Below, piece after piece: positions 13,001-31,444 of a DNA stretch of 64,000 nt. The stretch is from Sitta carolinensis (lineage: Eukaryota > Chordata > Aves > Passeriformes > Sittidae). Location of the stretch: the NCBI GenBank assembly GCA_032173965.1, contig JAVUNC010000005.1, positions 496,001-560,000 on the forward strand, in the 5' to 3' direction. Every line of letters starts with the position of its first letter. Within the stretch, counting starts at the first letter, position 1. The position numbers and the translations under genes were made by a program. Under the pieces are notes generated by a model that did no database searches, had not been told where the DNA came from, and was given only the letters and a program-made list of their open reading frames with translations.

Positions 13001-16000
13001 GATTTTAAGGAATATTGAGGGTGAAAAAATCCAAGGTGGGATTTGAAGGAATATTGAGGGTAAAAGGTGGGATTTTAAGGAATATTGAGGGTGAAAATCC
13101 AAGGTGGGATTTGAAGGAATATTGAGGGTAAAAGGTGGGATTTGAAGGAATACTGAGGGTAAAAGATGGGATTTGAAGGAATATTGAGAGTAAAAGGTGG
13201 GATTTGAAGGAATACTGAGGGTTTTAATCCAAGTTGGGATTTGAAGGAATACTGAGTGTGGAAATCTGGGAATGGGGAACACTCCAGCTGGCTCTGCAGC
13301 TGCCCGAAAGGCAATCTGCAGGTTTAAAAGCAACACTAAAAGCAAATAAAGCAAATCACACATCAAGCAAACTGCAGAGCTCTGCACAGCCTCTGCTCCG
13401 AGGAATCCACCGTGATTAATCACAACTCTTATCACAGGAAATGAGAAACGCTCTGGTAATTTAATTTAATTTAATTTTTTTGGCTGGCAAACAGTTCCTG
13501 TGATCCCAGATATTCCCATTTTCAGAATTCCTGGCAGAGCAGGGCAGTGATTTCCAGCCTTGCCCCAGCTCACCACGTGTCTTTGATTAAAAAAAAAACC
13601 AAAATCAGTTTGGGGCTGCACTGAGAAAAATCCACTTTTAGCAAAGATTTGGGGTAAAATCTGTTAAATCCCCGTTTTCCTGAGCAGCCCAACCAAAGCA
13701 GAGCAGCTTCTGGATCGTTCCAGCTCATCACAGAACACACATTTTTAATAAAAACCTTGGGTTTCCACCGAGCAAGGCCTATGACTGACAATTATTATTT
13801 TGTGCCACGCATCCCAGATTATCCTAATTATTATCAGGAGTGCGGAGCAGGAGCTGGGCAAACTCCAATCCAAAACTCGGCGGGATAATCTGGGGACAAT
13901 CTGGGATTAGGATTGTGCAAGAGCAGAGCACAAAGGGGGGTTTGTCCTCTCCAAAAGCCAAATCCCAGCCCTGAAAGGCTCCGGCATCACCCGGCAGGGC
14001 GTGTCCCAAAAAAAACAAAACCGGGATTTTCCCAGCTGCTCGAGCCTTGGAAAAGCCAACGTGGCCCCGGCGAGAGAGAAAATCGCAAAAGCAGCTGGGT
14101 CCGACCTGGTGGGATGGAGCTGGGAATTCTCTGTTCTATAGGAAAAGGCGGGATGGAGCCGGGAATTCTGTGTTCTATAGGAAAAGGCGGGATGGAGCCG
14201 GGAATATCTACTGTTCTATTGGAAAAGGCGGGATGGAGCCGGGAATTCTCTGTTCTATAGGAAAAGGCGGGATGGAGCCGGGAATTCTCTGTTCTATAGG
14301 AAAAGGCGGGATGGAGCCGGGAATTCCCTGTTTATAGGAAAAGGCGGGATGGAGCCGGGAATTCTCTGTTCTATAGGAAAAGGCGGGATGGAGCCGGGAA
14401 TTCTCTGTTCTATAGGAAAAGGCGGGATGGAGCCGGGAATTCTCTGTTCTATAGGAAAGAGGCGGGATTGGAGCGGGAATTCTCTGTTCTATAGGAAAAC
14501 GGGATGGAGCGGGATATTCTTCTATGGAAAAGCGGATGGAGCGGGAATCCCAGCCACAATTCTCCAGGGCAGGGCGGGATGGAGCCGGGAATCCTTCTCT
14601 CCTTATGGAAAAACGGGATGGAGCAGGGAATTTTCTTCTCCTTATGGAAAAGGATGGAGTAGGGAACCTTCTCTCCTTATGGAAAAGCAGGATGGAGCCG
14701 GAACCTCTCCTCTCTAAGGAAGGGCGGGATAGACTCGGTCGCCTTCCCCTCTCCAAAAGGAAGAGCGGCATGGAGCCGGCAATGGCCACGTGCCGGGAAG
14801 AGCGGGATGGAGCCGGCCATTTCCCCGTGCCGGGAAGAGCGGGATGGAGCCGGCAATGTCCACGCCGGGAAGAGCGGGATGGAGCCGGCAATGGCCACGT
14901 GCCGGGAAGAGCGGGATGGAGCCGGCCGCCTTCCCTTCATCCCAGGGAAGAGCGGGATGGAGCCGGCCGCCTTCCCTTCATCCCAGGGAAGAGCGGGATG
15001 GAGCCGGCAATGGCCACGTGCCAGGGAAGAGCGGGATGGAGCCGGCCGCCTTCCCTTCATCCCAGGGAAGAGCGGGATGGAGCCGGCCGCCTTTCCCTTC
15101 ATCCCAGGGAAGAGCGGGATGGAGCCGGCCGCCTTCCCTTCATCCCAGGGAAGAGCGGGATGGAGCCGGCCGCCTTCCCTTCATCCCAGGGAAGAGCGGG
15201 ATGGAGCCGGCCGCCTTCCCTTCATCCCAGGGAAGAGCGGGATGGAGCCGGCCGCCTTCCCTTCATCCCAGGGAAGAGCGGGATGGAGCCGGCCGCCTTC
15301 CCTTCATCCCAGGGAAGAGCGGGATGGAGCCGGCCGCCTTTCCCTTCATCCCAGGGAAGAGCGGGATGGAGCCGGCCGCCTTTCTCTTCATCCCAGGGAA
15401 GAGCGGGATGGAGCCGGCCGCCTTCCCTTCATCCCAGGGAAGAGCGGGATGGAGCCGGCCCCTTCCCTCATCCCAGGGAAGAGCGGGATGGAGCCGGCCG
15501 CCTTCCCTTCATCCCAGGGAAGAGCGGGATGGAGCCGGCCGCCTTCCCTTCATCCCAGGGAAGAGCGGGATGGAGCCGGCAATGGCCACGTGCCGGGAAG
15601 AGCGGGATGGAGCCGGCCGCCTTCCCTTCATCCCAGGGAAGAGCGGGATGGAGCCGGCCGCCTTCCCTTCATCCCAGGGAAGAGCGGGATGGAGCCGGCC
15701 GCCTTCCCTTCACCCCAGGGAAGAGCGGATGGAGCCGGCCGCCTTCCCTTCACCCAGGGAAGAGCGGGATGGAGCCGGCCGCCTTCCCTTCACCCCAGGG
15801 AAGAGCGGGATGGAGCCGGCCGCCTTCCCCTTCATCCCAGGGAAGAGCGGCATGGAGCCGGTCCTCTTCCCCTTGGCCCCAGGGAAGACCGGGATGGAGC
15901 CGGTCATCCCCCTTCTGCCCCAGGGAAGGGCGCACGGAGCCGGCTCTCTTCCCCTTGGCCCCAGGGAAGAGCGGCATGGAGCCGGCCGCCTTCCCTTCAT

Positions 16001-16721
16001 CCCAGGGAAGAGCGGATGGAGCCGGCAATGCCCGCGGGCCAGGGAAGAGCGGCATGGAGCCGGCCTCTTCCCTTCGTCCCTTGGCCCCAGGGAAGAGCGG
16101 GATGGAGCCGGCCACCTTTCCCTCTCCACCAGGAAGGGCTGCACGCAGCGGCCGCCTTTCCCTTCACCCCAAGGAAGAGCAGCACGGAGCTGGCCGCTTT
16201 CCCTTCACCCCAAGGAAGAGCAGCACGGAGCTGGCCGCTTTCCCTTCACCCCAAGGAAGAGCAGCACGGAGCTGGCCGCTTTCCCTTCACCCCAAGGAAG
16301 AGCAGCACGGAGCGGCCGCTTTCCCTCACCCCAAGGAAGAGCAGCACGGAGCTGGCCGCTTTCCCTTCATCCCAGGAAGGCGGCACGCAGCCGGCCCCTT
16401 TCCCTCTCAGGCGCCCCGCGGGCAGCGCGGCCGCCCCCGGCCCCGCCGGCAGGCGGCCCCCGGCGCCGCTCGCCCGCTCGCCCCCGGCGCGCCCGCTCGC
16501 CCCGCCTGGCGCCCCCGGCGCCGCCGCTCGCCCGCTCGCCCCCCGGCGCCCCTCGCCCGCTCGTCCCCCGGCCCGCCCCTCGTCCCCCGGCGCCGCTCGC
16601 CCGCTCGCCCCCCGGCGCCGCTCGCCCCCCGGCGCCGCTCGCCCCCCGGCGCCGCTCGCCCCCCGGCGCCGCTCGCCCGCTCGCCCCCCGGCGCCGCTCA
16701 CCCGTGGCCGCTGCCGCCCAT
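930..16721 (-). CDS. TASOR2: TASOR2 (FAM208B), 5' part, incomplete
   Basis: TASOR-family protein; TASOR is the scaffold of the HUSH silencing complex and TASOR2 is its paralogue, reported in a related complex. Exons at 3531-3629, 1141-1238 and 930-1033 join in phase on the minus strand. The joined peptide follows the TASOR segment with the landmarks LWKGQL, ISLRS, LPEKLDV, SLYEV and LLQKL: here PWRGQL, IALRA, LPPNLDI, SLYEV and LLEKL. A 39-bp exon at 7220-7258 fits the earlier IFKIMK segment. A possible first coding exon is at 16702-16721. TASOR2 rather than TASOR is inferred from its position beside ASB13, in the same relative orientation as in human. Several exons expected between 16.7 and 3.6 kb are not found, and the rest of the gene lies beyond the left edge. 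The introns are mostly minisatellite DNA. Confidence 0.8.
1141..1238 (-). CDS. TASOR2: TASOR2 internal exon, LPPNLDINHVM segment
   Basis: The exon is 98 bp, with acceptor CCCCCAG at 1239-1245 and donor GAATGAAG|GTGGCT at 1140. It reads PPNLDINHVMDVRLEEKAAK and then AAFGKKNSPGNE. Its first base (A) completes a leucine codon from the exon at 3531-3629, and its last base (G) starts the codon finished in 930-1033. It matches the TASOR segment that begins LPEKLDVETVM. A 39-bp minisatellite begins only about 10 bp upstream of its acceptor. Confidence 0.85.
1241..1585. repeat. 39-bp minisatellite
   Basis: About nine copies of a 39-bp unit containing CTCCAAAATTTCAGGATTAA. On the minus (TASOR2) strand every unit contains TTTACCCCAG, an acceptor-like motif, and the array ends directly at the real acceptor of the 1141-1238 exon. 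Confidence 0.9.
1586..3510. repeat. 1.9-kb homopurine minisatellite
   Basis: The plus strand is almost only G and A. The dominant unit is about 43 bp: G-runs of 4-6, A-runs of 3-5 and one ATAAAAA, which supplies the only regular T. The left third has shorter GGGGGAGAGAAAAA and GGGGGAGAAGAA units. It fills the TASOR2 intron between 3531-3629 and 1141-1238. The 651-codon minus-strand reading frame through it is a Pro/Phe/Leu/Ser artefact. Confidence 0.95.
3531..3629 (-). CDS. TASOR2: TASOR2 internal exon with apparent frameshift
   Basis: The exon is 99 bp, very GC-rich, with acceptor TTTCCCCAG at 3630-3638 and donor GTGAGTC at 3530. The 5' half reads FLPWRGQL in one frame and the 3' half reads GRPLGAIALRARRGAALPARL in the next. 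Together they follow the TASOR segment LWKGQLLNKGKLL...ISLRSATRAFLPIKL. The two frames join if one base is missing in the run of six C on the plus strand (3590-3595). The last two bases (CT) join the A of the next exon to give leucine. I read this as a homopolymer error in the assembly, or a real defect. The homopurine array starts about 20 bp past the donor. Confidence 0.75.
3691..3965. repeat. 160-bp direct duplication
   Basis: A segment starting AAAAACTGCAGCCCCAAAGG at 3691 recurs at 3851, with about 110 bp well conserved, including CCCGAAAGAACAGCCTG and AATCACAATACGAATG. It sits at the head of the A/C-rich array. Confidence 0.85.
3780..5428. repeat. A/C-only (G-poor) minisatellite
   Basis: About 1.6 kb of degenerate repeats built from AACCCCAAA, ACCACAACCC and ACCCTAAAATC words. 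G is nearly absent on the plus strand, apart from AAAGCCAAA words, and T appears mainly in CCTAAA, AATC and CTC words. On the TASOR2 strand the transcript would be nearly pure G/U with many GGGG and UUUU blocks. Confidence 0.9.
5429..5459 (-). CDS. possible short TASOR2 exon
   Basis: On the minus strand a good acceptor (CTCTTTTCCCCAG) is followed by about 32 bp of ordinary-looking sequence that reads WSEITKARA in one frame, before the A/C-rich array begins. The donor side (a GT in GCTGGTGG) is weak and the phase with 3531-3629 is not proven. It lies in the right order for a TASOR2 exon. I give it only because it is an island of non-repetitive sequence between two arrays. Confidence 0.25.
5588..6495. 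repeat. 23-bp minisatellite
   Basis: Around 38 copies of GGGATCAGTGCCCAGGGGTA plus TTT, with variants carrying an extra AGGATC or AAAATC. The right part changes to TTCCCAGGGGTGTTTGGG. Confidence 0.95.
6535..6785. repeat. 21-bp GC-rich minisatellite
   Basis: Repeated GGGGCCGTTCCCGCTGTTCC with deletions, then short GGTGTCCGTTCC variants. Confidence 0.9.
6845..7015. repeat. GGGAATGGGATT hexamer-type repeat
   Basis: Tandem GGGAAT and GGGATT hexamers with occasional GGGG, nearly pure purine plus T on the plus strand. Confidence 0.9.
7220..7258 (-). CDS. TASOR2: TASOR2 39-bp internal exon, GYFLICKLSK
   Basis: It has a textbook acceptor (CCTGCCTGCAG) and donor (AAG|GTAAAAA) around 39 bp that read GKSGYFLICKLSK. 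This resembles the TASOR segment GDVVIFKIMK, which lies upstream of the LWKGQL segment in the protein, as expected from its position here. The sequence is balanced in composition and differs from the arrays on both sides. Confidence 0.55.
7430..7800. repeat. about 30-bp repeat (GAATTTTCCATGGATTTTTG)
   Basis: Around twelve diverged units of GAATTTTCCATGGATTTTTG followed by GAGGAAAAAA. All minus-strand frames stay open through it by chance. Confidence 0.85.
7845..8130. repeat. 24-bp repeat (GGGAATCCCAAAGGCTCCAG)
   Basis: About eleven units of GGAATCCCAAAGGCTCCAGG plus AAATTG, each with the palindromic GGGAATCCC-type core. Confidence 0.85.
8263..8304 (-). CDS. candidate TASOR2 exon
   Basis: A CCCAG acceptor and an AAG|GTGGGA donor frame 42 bp reading LQLSLLQIQLFQQ in the most protein-like frame. 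That frame does not join 7220-7258 in phase, and I cannot align it to the TASOR family, so this may be a chance splice-like segment. Confidence 0.2.
8330..8770. repeat. diverged repeat (CTGGGAATTGTCAGCACTGTG)
   Basis: Several units of TCTGGGAATTGTCAGCACTG followed by GGAAAAATGGGAAAAT, about 50-80 bp apart. Confidence 0.75.
9620..9965. repeat. about 120-bp repeat, three copies
   Basis: Units carry TTTGGGATAAATCCAG, CTCCTGACTTTATCCC and TTCCTTGGGATCATCTTTCC in the same order. Copies begin near 9644, 9770 and 9887. Confidence 0.75.
9966..11084. other. TASOR2 intron, no gene seen
   Basis: Low-complexity but not clearly tandem DNA with many GGGAATTCC-type words. I find no convincing exon on either strand. 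Confidence 0.4.
11085..11795. repeat. purine-rich minisatellite, about 100-bp unit
   Basis: Repeated words TCTGGGAGAGAAATTGGAGG, AAAATTAAAGGGAAAAAAAT and GTCAGGGTGGAGGAGAAACT with frequent internal deletions. Confidence 0.85.
12190..13265. repeat. 34-bp minisatellite
   Basis: Around thirty units of AAGGTGGGATTTGAAGGAAT followed by ATTGAGGGTGAAAATCC. Several units lack the AATCC word, which gives a second, shorter unit. Confidence 0.95.
13266..14100. other. single-copy-looking segment, TASOR2 intron
   Basis: This is one of the few non-tandem stretches in the left third. Both strands were read for TASOR-family landmarks and none was found. Confidence 0.4.
14105..14520. repeat. 39-bp minisatellite (TTCTATAGGAAAAGGCGGGA)
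   Basis: About ten units of GAATTCTCTGTTCTATAGGA followed by AAAGGCGGGATGGAGCCGG. The GGGATGGAGCCGG half is shared with the 41-bp array to the right, so the two have one origin. Confidence 0.95.
14560..16380. repeat. 41-bp GC-rich minisatellite
   Basis: Around forty units of GGGATGGAGCCGGCCGCCTT followed by CCCTTCATCCCAGGGAAGAGC. Variants with CAATGGCCACGTGCC recur at 14780-15020 and 15580. Right of 16140 the unit becomes GCACGGAGCTGGCCGCTTTC. The array runs straight into the CpG island. The 660-760-codon plus-strand reading frames here are artefacts of 41-bp periodicity without stops. Confidence 0.95.
16702..16721 (-). CDS. TASOR2: putative first coding exon of TASOR2
   Basis: Inside a strong CpG island the minus strand has ATG GGC GGC AGC GGC CAC GG followed by the donor GTGAGC. 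An upstream ATG in the same region (near 16794) reaches a stop after a few codons. The position and direction suit the 5' end of TASOR2, head to head with ASB13 about 5.5 kb away. The short peptide (MGGSGH) is not diagnostic. Confidence 0.4.
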
Positions 16722-17039
16722 GGCCGGGGCTCGCTCGCTCGCTCGGGGCCGCCGCTCCGGCCGCCCCTCCGGCCCCGCTAGCGGGCCGGCGGCATGAGGC
16801 GGCGCGGGGCGGCCGCCGCCATCCGCCGGCCTCAGGAAGAGGAAGGACGGGCCGGGCGGGCGGGGAAGGAGGGGACGGGACGAAAGGGGGCGGGAGCGGC
16901 GAGGAAAAAAACAGAAAGTGAAAACTGAACCGGAAAGACAGCCGGGGGCCGCCCGCGGGTGTTCCTCTTCCCGCGGTCAGCAGGCTGGCTGCTCCTCTGC
17001 CGCGCTCCGTGGGCTCCTGGCTCGGCCGCCGGCGTTTGC

Positions 17040-17160
17040 CCGCGGCCGGGATCGTGTCCGTGTCCGCGGCCGGGATCGTGTCCGCGGCCGGGATCGTGTC
17101 CGCGGCAGGGATCGTGCCCCGCGGCCGGGATCGTGTCCGCGGCCGGGATCGTGCCCGGGA
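17040..17160. repeat. 18-bp repeat (CGCGGCCGGGATCGTGTC)
   Basis: About six tandem copies of CGCGGCCGGGATCGTGTC, with one CGCGGCAGGG variant, inside the CpG island. Confidence 0.85.
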
Positions 17161-17284
17161 CCTTCCCCGCCATCGCTGCAGCCCCGCCGTGCCCGGTTTC
17201 AGCCCGTCGCGCTGCCCCGTCCCTCATTGTTCTGCTCCGAGCTCCCGGTCTTTCGCCAGAGCCACGTTTGGGCCTTCCTCGGTC

Positions 17285-17830
17285 CACAGACTCCTTCCCT
17301 TGTCCCCTCTCATGGCCGGAGCTCCTTTTCTCACCTCAGCTCTTCCCTCAGTCCCCAGACTCCTTCCCTTGTCCCCTCTCATGGCCAGAGCTCCTTTTCT
17401 CTCCTCAGCTTTTCCCTCTCGGTATTTTCCCTCAGTTCCTTGTTTCGGCTCTTCCCTCAGTCCCCAGACTCCTTCCCTTGTCCCCTCTCATCATGGCCGG
17501 AGCTCCTTTTCTCTCCTCAGTCTTTCCCTCAGTTCCTTGTTTCGGCTCTTCCCTCAGTCCCCAGACTCCTTCCCTTGTCCCCTCTCATGGCCAGAGCTCC
17601 TTTTCTCTCCTCAGCTCTTCCCTCAGTCCCCAGACTCCTTCCCTTGTCCCCTCTCATGGCCGGAGCTCCTTTTCTCTCCTCAGTTTTTCCCTCTCGGTAT
17701 TTTCCCTCAGTTCCTTGTTTCGGCTCTTCCCTCAGTCCCCAGACTCCTTCCCTTGTCCCCTCTCATGGCCGAGCTCCTTTTCTCTCCTCAGTTTTTCCCT
17801 CTCGGTATTTTCCCTCAGTGCCATGATCCC
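17285..17830. repeat. about 69-bp minisatellite
   Basis: Units contain CCCAGACTCCTTCCCTTGTC, CCCTCTCATGGCCGGAGCTC and TTTTCTCTCCTCAGCTCTTC. On the plus strand the last word is a good acceptor-like tract. Confidence 0.9.
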
Positions 17831-18349
17831 GTTTCCTCACCCCTCAGGTCATTCCTTGCCCCTTTCCTCTTTCCAGACCTCCCCCATCACCGTTTTCCCT
17901 CAGCTCCTTGCTTGGGCCTTTCCCCAGTCCCCAAATTCCTTATCCAAAATTCCTTTCTTCACATCGTGGCCGGAGCCCCTTCCCTCCCCTCGGTGTTTTA
18001 TCTCAGCCCCTCCGTACCTGAGACTTCCACGCTTCCCACAGCTACTCAAGGACAAACTCCTGATCTGGGGGGTGCAGAAAAACGGGATGATTCCTCTTCT
18101 CTTTCTGCCTAAACATCCATTTCCCTGTGTATGTGTGGCCTGGAGCCATCCCTGAGGGACTTTGGGGGTTTCCCAATCCATGGGGGACAAGGAGGCACCG
18201 GGAACAGGGATGGGGCTGAGGATTGAAGGGAAGCACTGAGCTGAGGGACACAATAATGGCGTGAGGAGGAGAGGGAAGGGGATGGATGGAGAAAGGAATA
18301 TGGGGAAGATCCTGAGGGAAGAGCTATGGGAAGGGGCTGAGGGGATCAG

Positions 18350-19110
18350 AAAAGGGATTTTTGGAGGATTGGGGGAAGAACTGAGGTGAGGGAAGGGTTT
18401 TAAGGAATGAGGGAAAGGGCACTGAGGGAGGATCCAAAATGAGAAACTGAGGAAAAACCCTGGGCCAGAAGAGATAAAAAATGATGGGGAAAGGCCCTAG
18501 GGAAGGGATGAGGGGATCAGGGAAGGGATTTGGGGGCATTGAAGGAAGGATCTGAGGGGAAAGGACTGAGATAATGGAAGGGGTTTAAGGAATGATATGA
18601 AGACAAGGAAAAAAAGGAATGTAAAGGGGACGAGGGAAGAAGCAAAATGAGAAACTGAGGAAAAAAAACCCTGGGCCAGAAGAGATAAAAAATGATGGGG
18701 AAAGGCCCTGAGGGAAGGGATGAGGGGATCAGGGAAGGGATTTTGGGGCATTGAAGGAAGGATCTGAGGGGAAAGGACTGAGATGAAGGAAGGGGTTCAG
18801 GGAATGAGGGAAAGGGAAGTGAAGGAAGATCCAAAATGAGAAACTGAGGAAAAACCCTGGGCCAGAAGAGATAAAAAATGATGGGGAAAGGCCCTAGGGA
18901 AGGGATGAGGGGATCAGGAAGGGATTTTTGGGGCATTGAAGGAAGGTTGTGAGGAGAAGGAAGGGATTAATGGAATGATGTGAGGATAAGAAGGAATGAG
19001 GGAAAGGGCACTGAGGGAAGATCCAAAATGAGAAGCTGAGGAAAAACCCTGGGCCAGAAGAGATAAAAAATGATGGGGAAGAGGCTGAGGGGATCAAGGA
19101 ATGGGCTCAT
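18350..19110. repeat. about 190-bp repeat, four to five copies
   Basis: The marker CCTGGGCCAGAAGAGATAAA occurs near 18460, 18670, 18857 and 19050, each followed by AATGATGGGGAAAGGCCC and GAGGGGATCAGGGAAGGGAT. Confidence 0.9.
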
Positions 19111-20480
19111 TAAAGTCCCTTTTGATGATTCTGAGCTGCCTCAACCCTACAGGAGCAGAGGCAGCAGATGATCCTTGGGAGCGTTAGCCAGGCTCGGCAG
19201 AAACCCCAAAACCTCCGTGAAATGGGAATTTTGCACTGGCCTTTGGAGCAGGGAACAGGGAGCTCTGCGCTTGCCAGCCTCTTACACAAGAGCTTTTAGG
19301 AACAGCCTGTCCTGAACCCGGGGCAAAAATCAGCTTTGGCTGAGCAGGGAGTTTTGGAGAGGATTCCACTCGGGATTCCAGGTGTCACATCCATAATGAA
19401 CTCCTGGAAAGGCCAGTTCCTGATCCTTGCTGAGGTGGTGTCCAGGGAAGATTGGCAAAGCAATTAAAAACAAAAATAAAAAGGAACAATGGGACAACTC
19501 ATTTATTCATTTATGAGTCATTTATTACCCAAATGAGTCAGGAACGTGCCCCTTACTGAGATTCCAGCCATCCTGAGAGTGCAAAGTGCTGCAGCTCGCT
19601 GGAAAAAATGAGAAAAAAGTGATTTTTTTTTTTTTTGGGGGTGGGGGAAGGGCAGCGTTTATAGCAAATTTCACAGCAAATTTGCCAGATCTATGGGGTT
19701 TTTTTCCAGGCAGATAAAAACTTACGAGACAGAATTTTTGCCCTTTTAGGGGAAAATTTGGCAGCTTTGTGCCTTTACCTAAGAGATGTGAGGAGATTCT
19801 GGGGCAGCTCCACAGTCAGAACATCCAAACTTCCACCTCCACTGGGATCACCGAACCAACGAAATCCAAATATTTTAATATTGGGAACAGCTCCTGGTGA
19901 GGAAATGTCGAATTCCACGTTGCCAGCAAAGCAAAGAACCCCAAGGAATTTTGCCCTCAGCGCTTCTGATGGTTTGGACTGGATCACCCTAAAAACCATT
20001 TGTAAATTGAATTATTTTGTTCATTTTACTGGAGGTCAGAGCCCTTTTTGAAGTGGGAGTTTCTGTGTTCTTTTTTGGGGCCTCCTGATATTTTTAGGTG
20101 GTGACAAAACCAGCCCATAAATCACCGTGGTGGGGATTCAGTTCCTGGCAAGGTTTCAATTAAAACCTTGACTCATAAGGTTCTGGCGGGCTTCCATCAG
20201 ATTTGAAATAATTTGAAGTTTTATTTCCTTCTTTTATTCAGGAAAAATAAAAAATTGACTGATCCCTGCTGTGCAAGAAAAGAATTGCAATGGAATGAGT
20301 CAAGTGGGAGTTCCTGGTGACTTCAGGGTACAGGAAATAATTCAATTTATTAATTAGTGACTGTGTGGGGCAGTGCCAGGAGTTACAAACACCACAGAGG
20401 AGCCTTTTGCTGCCCTGGGTTAATCCCAGATATTCAGGGAAATGCTGAATTTCTCTTAATTTATTATCATGGAAATGCTG
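19111..20480. other. single-copy-looking DNA between TASOR2 and ASB13
   Basis: Balanced-composition sequence without tandem structure. A 74-codon minus-strand frame at 19775-19999 has protein-like composition (for example NIKIFGFRWFGDPSGGG) but is not recognised. It could be an old transposable-element or retrogene fragment. Confidence 0.35.
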
Positions 20481-20484
20481 AATT

Positions 20485-22070
20485 TTCCCCAGTCCCCCAT
20501 CCCAGTTCTCCCAGTTTCCCCATCCCAATTCTCCCAGTTCCCCCAGTTCCCCATCCCAGTCCCCCCAGTTCCCCCAGTCCCCTCTCCCAGTCTCCCAGTC
20601 CCCCCCAGTCCCCATCCCAGTCCCCCATCCCAGTCCCCCCAGTCCCCCATCCCAGTCCCCCCAGTTTCCCCATCCCAGTCCCCTTCCCAGTCCCCCCATC
20701 CCAGTCCCCTCTCCCAGTCCCCCCAGTCCCCCCATCCCAGTCCCCCCATCCCAGTCCCCTCTCCCAGTCCCCTCTCCCAGTCCCCCCATCCCAGTCCCCC
20801 CATCCCAGTCCCCTCTCCCAGTCCCCTCTCCCAGTCCCCCATCCCAGTCCCCCCATCCCAGTCCCCTCTCCCAGTCCCCCATCCCAGTCCCCCCATCCCA
20901 GTCCCCTCTCCCAGTCCCCCATCCCAGTCCCCCATCCCAGTCCCCCATCCCAGTCCCCCATCCCAGTCCCCTCTCCCAGTCCCCCCACATCCCAGTCCCC
21001 CATCCCAGTCCCCTCTCCCAGTCCCCCCATCCCAGTCCCCCCATCCCAGTCCCCCCCATCCCCAGTCCCCCACCCAGTTCCCCCATCCCAGTCCCCCATC
21101 CCAGTCCCTCTCCCAGTCCCCTCTCCAGTCCCCCATCCCAGTCCCCCATCCCAGTCCCCCCATCCCAGTCCCCTATCCCAGTCCCCCTCCCAGTCCCCCC
21201 ATCCCAGTCCCCCATCCCAGTCCCCCCATCCCAGTCCCCCATCCCATGTCCCCCAGTCCCCAGTCCCCCATCCCAGTCCCCCCCATCCCCAGTCCCCCAT
21301 CCCAGTCCCCCATCCAGTCCCCCATCCCAGTCCCCCCATCCCAGTCCCCCATCCCAGTCCCCCATCCAGTCCCCCCATCCCAGTCCCCCATCCCAGTCCC
21401 CCATCCCAGTTCCCCCATCCCAGTCCCCATCCCAGTCCCCATCCCAGTCCCCATCCCAGTCCCCCATCCCACGTCCCCTCCATCCCAGTCCCCCATCCCA
21501 GTCCCCTCCCATCCCTCCCAGTCCCCCTCCCAGTCCCCCATCCCAGTCCCCCATCCCAGTCCCCCATCCCAGTCCCCCATCCCAGTCCCTCCATCCCATC
21601 CGCCCATCCCAGTCCCCCATCCCAGTCCCCCATCCCAGTCCCCCATCCCAGTCCCCCATCCCAGTCCCCATCCCAGTCCCCCATCCCAGTCCCCCATCCC
21701 AGTCCCCCATCCCAGTCCCCCCTCCCCATCCCAGTCCCCCATCCCAGTCCCCCATCCCAGTCCCCATCCCAGTCCCCCATCCCAGTCCCCCTCCCAGTCC
21801 CCCTCCCAGTCCCCATCCCAGTCCCCATCCAGTCCCCCATCCCAGTCCCCCATCCCAGTCCCCCATCCAGTCCCCCATCCCAGTCCCCCATCCCAGTCCC
21901 CATCCCAGTCCCCATCCCAGTCCCCATCCCAGTCCCCATCCCAGTCCCCTCCAGTCCCCCATCCCAGTCCCCATCCAGTCCCCACAGTCCCGTCCCCCAT
22001 CCCAGTCCCCATCCCAGTCCCCCATCCCAGTCCCCGCTGGTCCCTCCCAGTCCCTCCCAGCCCCCAGCCT
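20485..22070. repeat. 12/13-bp C-rich minisatellite upstream of ASB13
   Basis: About 1.6 kb of CCAGTCCCCCATC units with CCAGTCCCCTCTC and CCAGTCCCCATC variants. The minus strand is a dense series of GGGG blocks. It ends about 190 bp before the ASB13 start codon. Confidence 0.95.
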
Positions 22071-22256
22071 ATCAGTCCCCTCCAGTCCCAGCATCGCCCA
22101 TCCCGCCCGCGCAGTCCCGCCAGTCCCAGTCCCCATCCAGGACCATCGCAGTCCGGCGGTGCCGGGCCGGCCGCACTACAACCCAGCTGCCCGGGCGGCG
22201 CCGCAGCCCTGCGGCGGGACGGGACGAGGCGGCGGGCGGCGGACTGCGGGCGCGGC

Positions 22257-31131
<8,875 letters not shown>

Positions 31132-31444
31132 CGGTGCCAGGAGAATCCCCCCAGAACCCCTGGAACTGGGAAAAAACCCCGCAAGATTCCCTCTTCTCTT
31201 CTACCCCCCTCCCCGAAATCCCGTTTGATTTCATTTTAAAGCCCTGCTGCCAGTGGGAGTTGTCAGGAATTCCTCTTTTCCCTGGGTTTTCTGGGAATTT
31301 TAGGTTCTTCCAAGTGGGATTGTCATTCCTGGAGTTTCCCAGATTTCCTCTGTGGGATGCAGCCAGGGGGAAGGGAATGATCCCATTTTTATTCCCGTTT
31401 TTCCCATTTTTTTTCCTCATTTTTTCTGCACAGATCATTCAGCC

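Larger units (their letters stand above)
16390..17180. promoter_or_regulatory. CpG island at the putative TASOR2 start
   Basis: Extremely GC- and CpG-rich, including a block of GCCCCCCGGCGCCGCTC repeats (16520-16700) and the putative first TASOR2 exon. It probably holds the TASOR2 transcription start; direction is inferred from the exon on the minus strand. Confidence 0.6.

Noticed and set aside
14524..16921. Plus-strand frames of 660-760 codons (repeated SGMEPAAFPSSQGRA)
   Set aside because: Three overlapping frames are all open because the 41-bp unit lacks stops; sequence shifts frame each unit.
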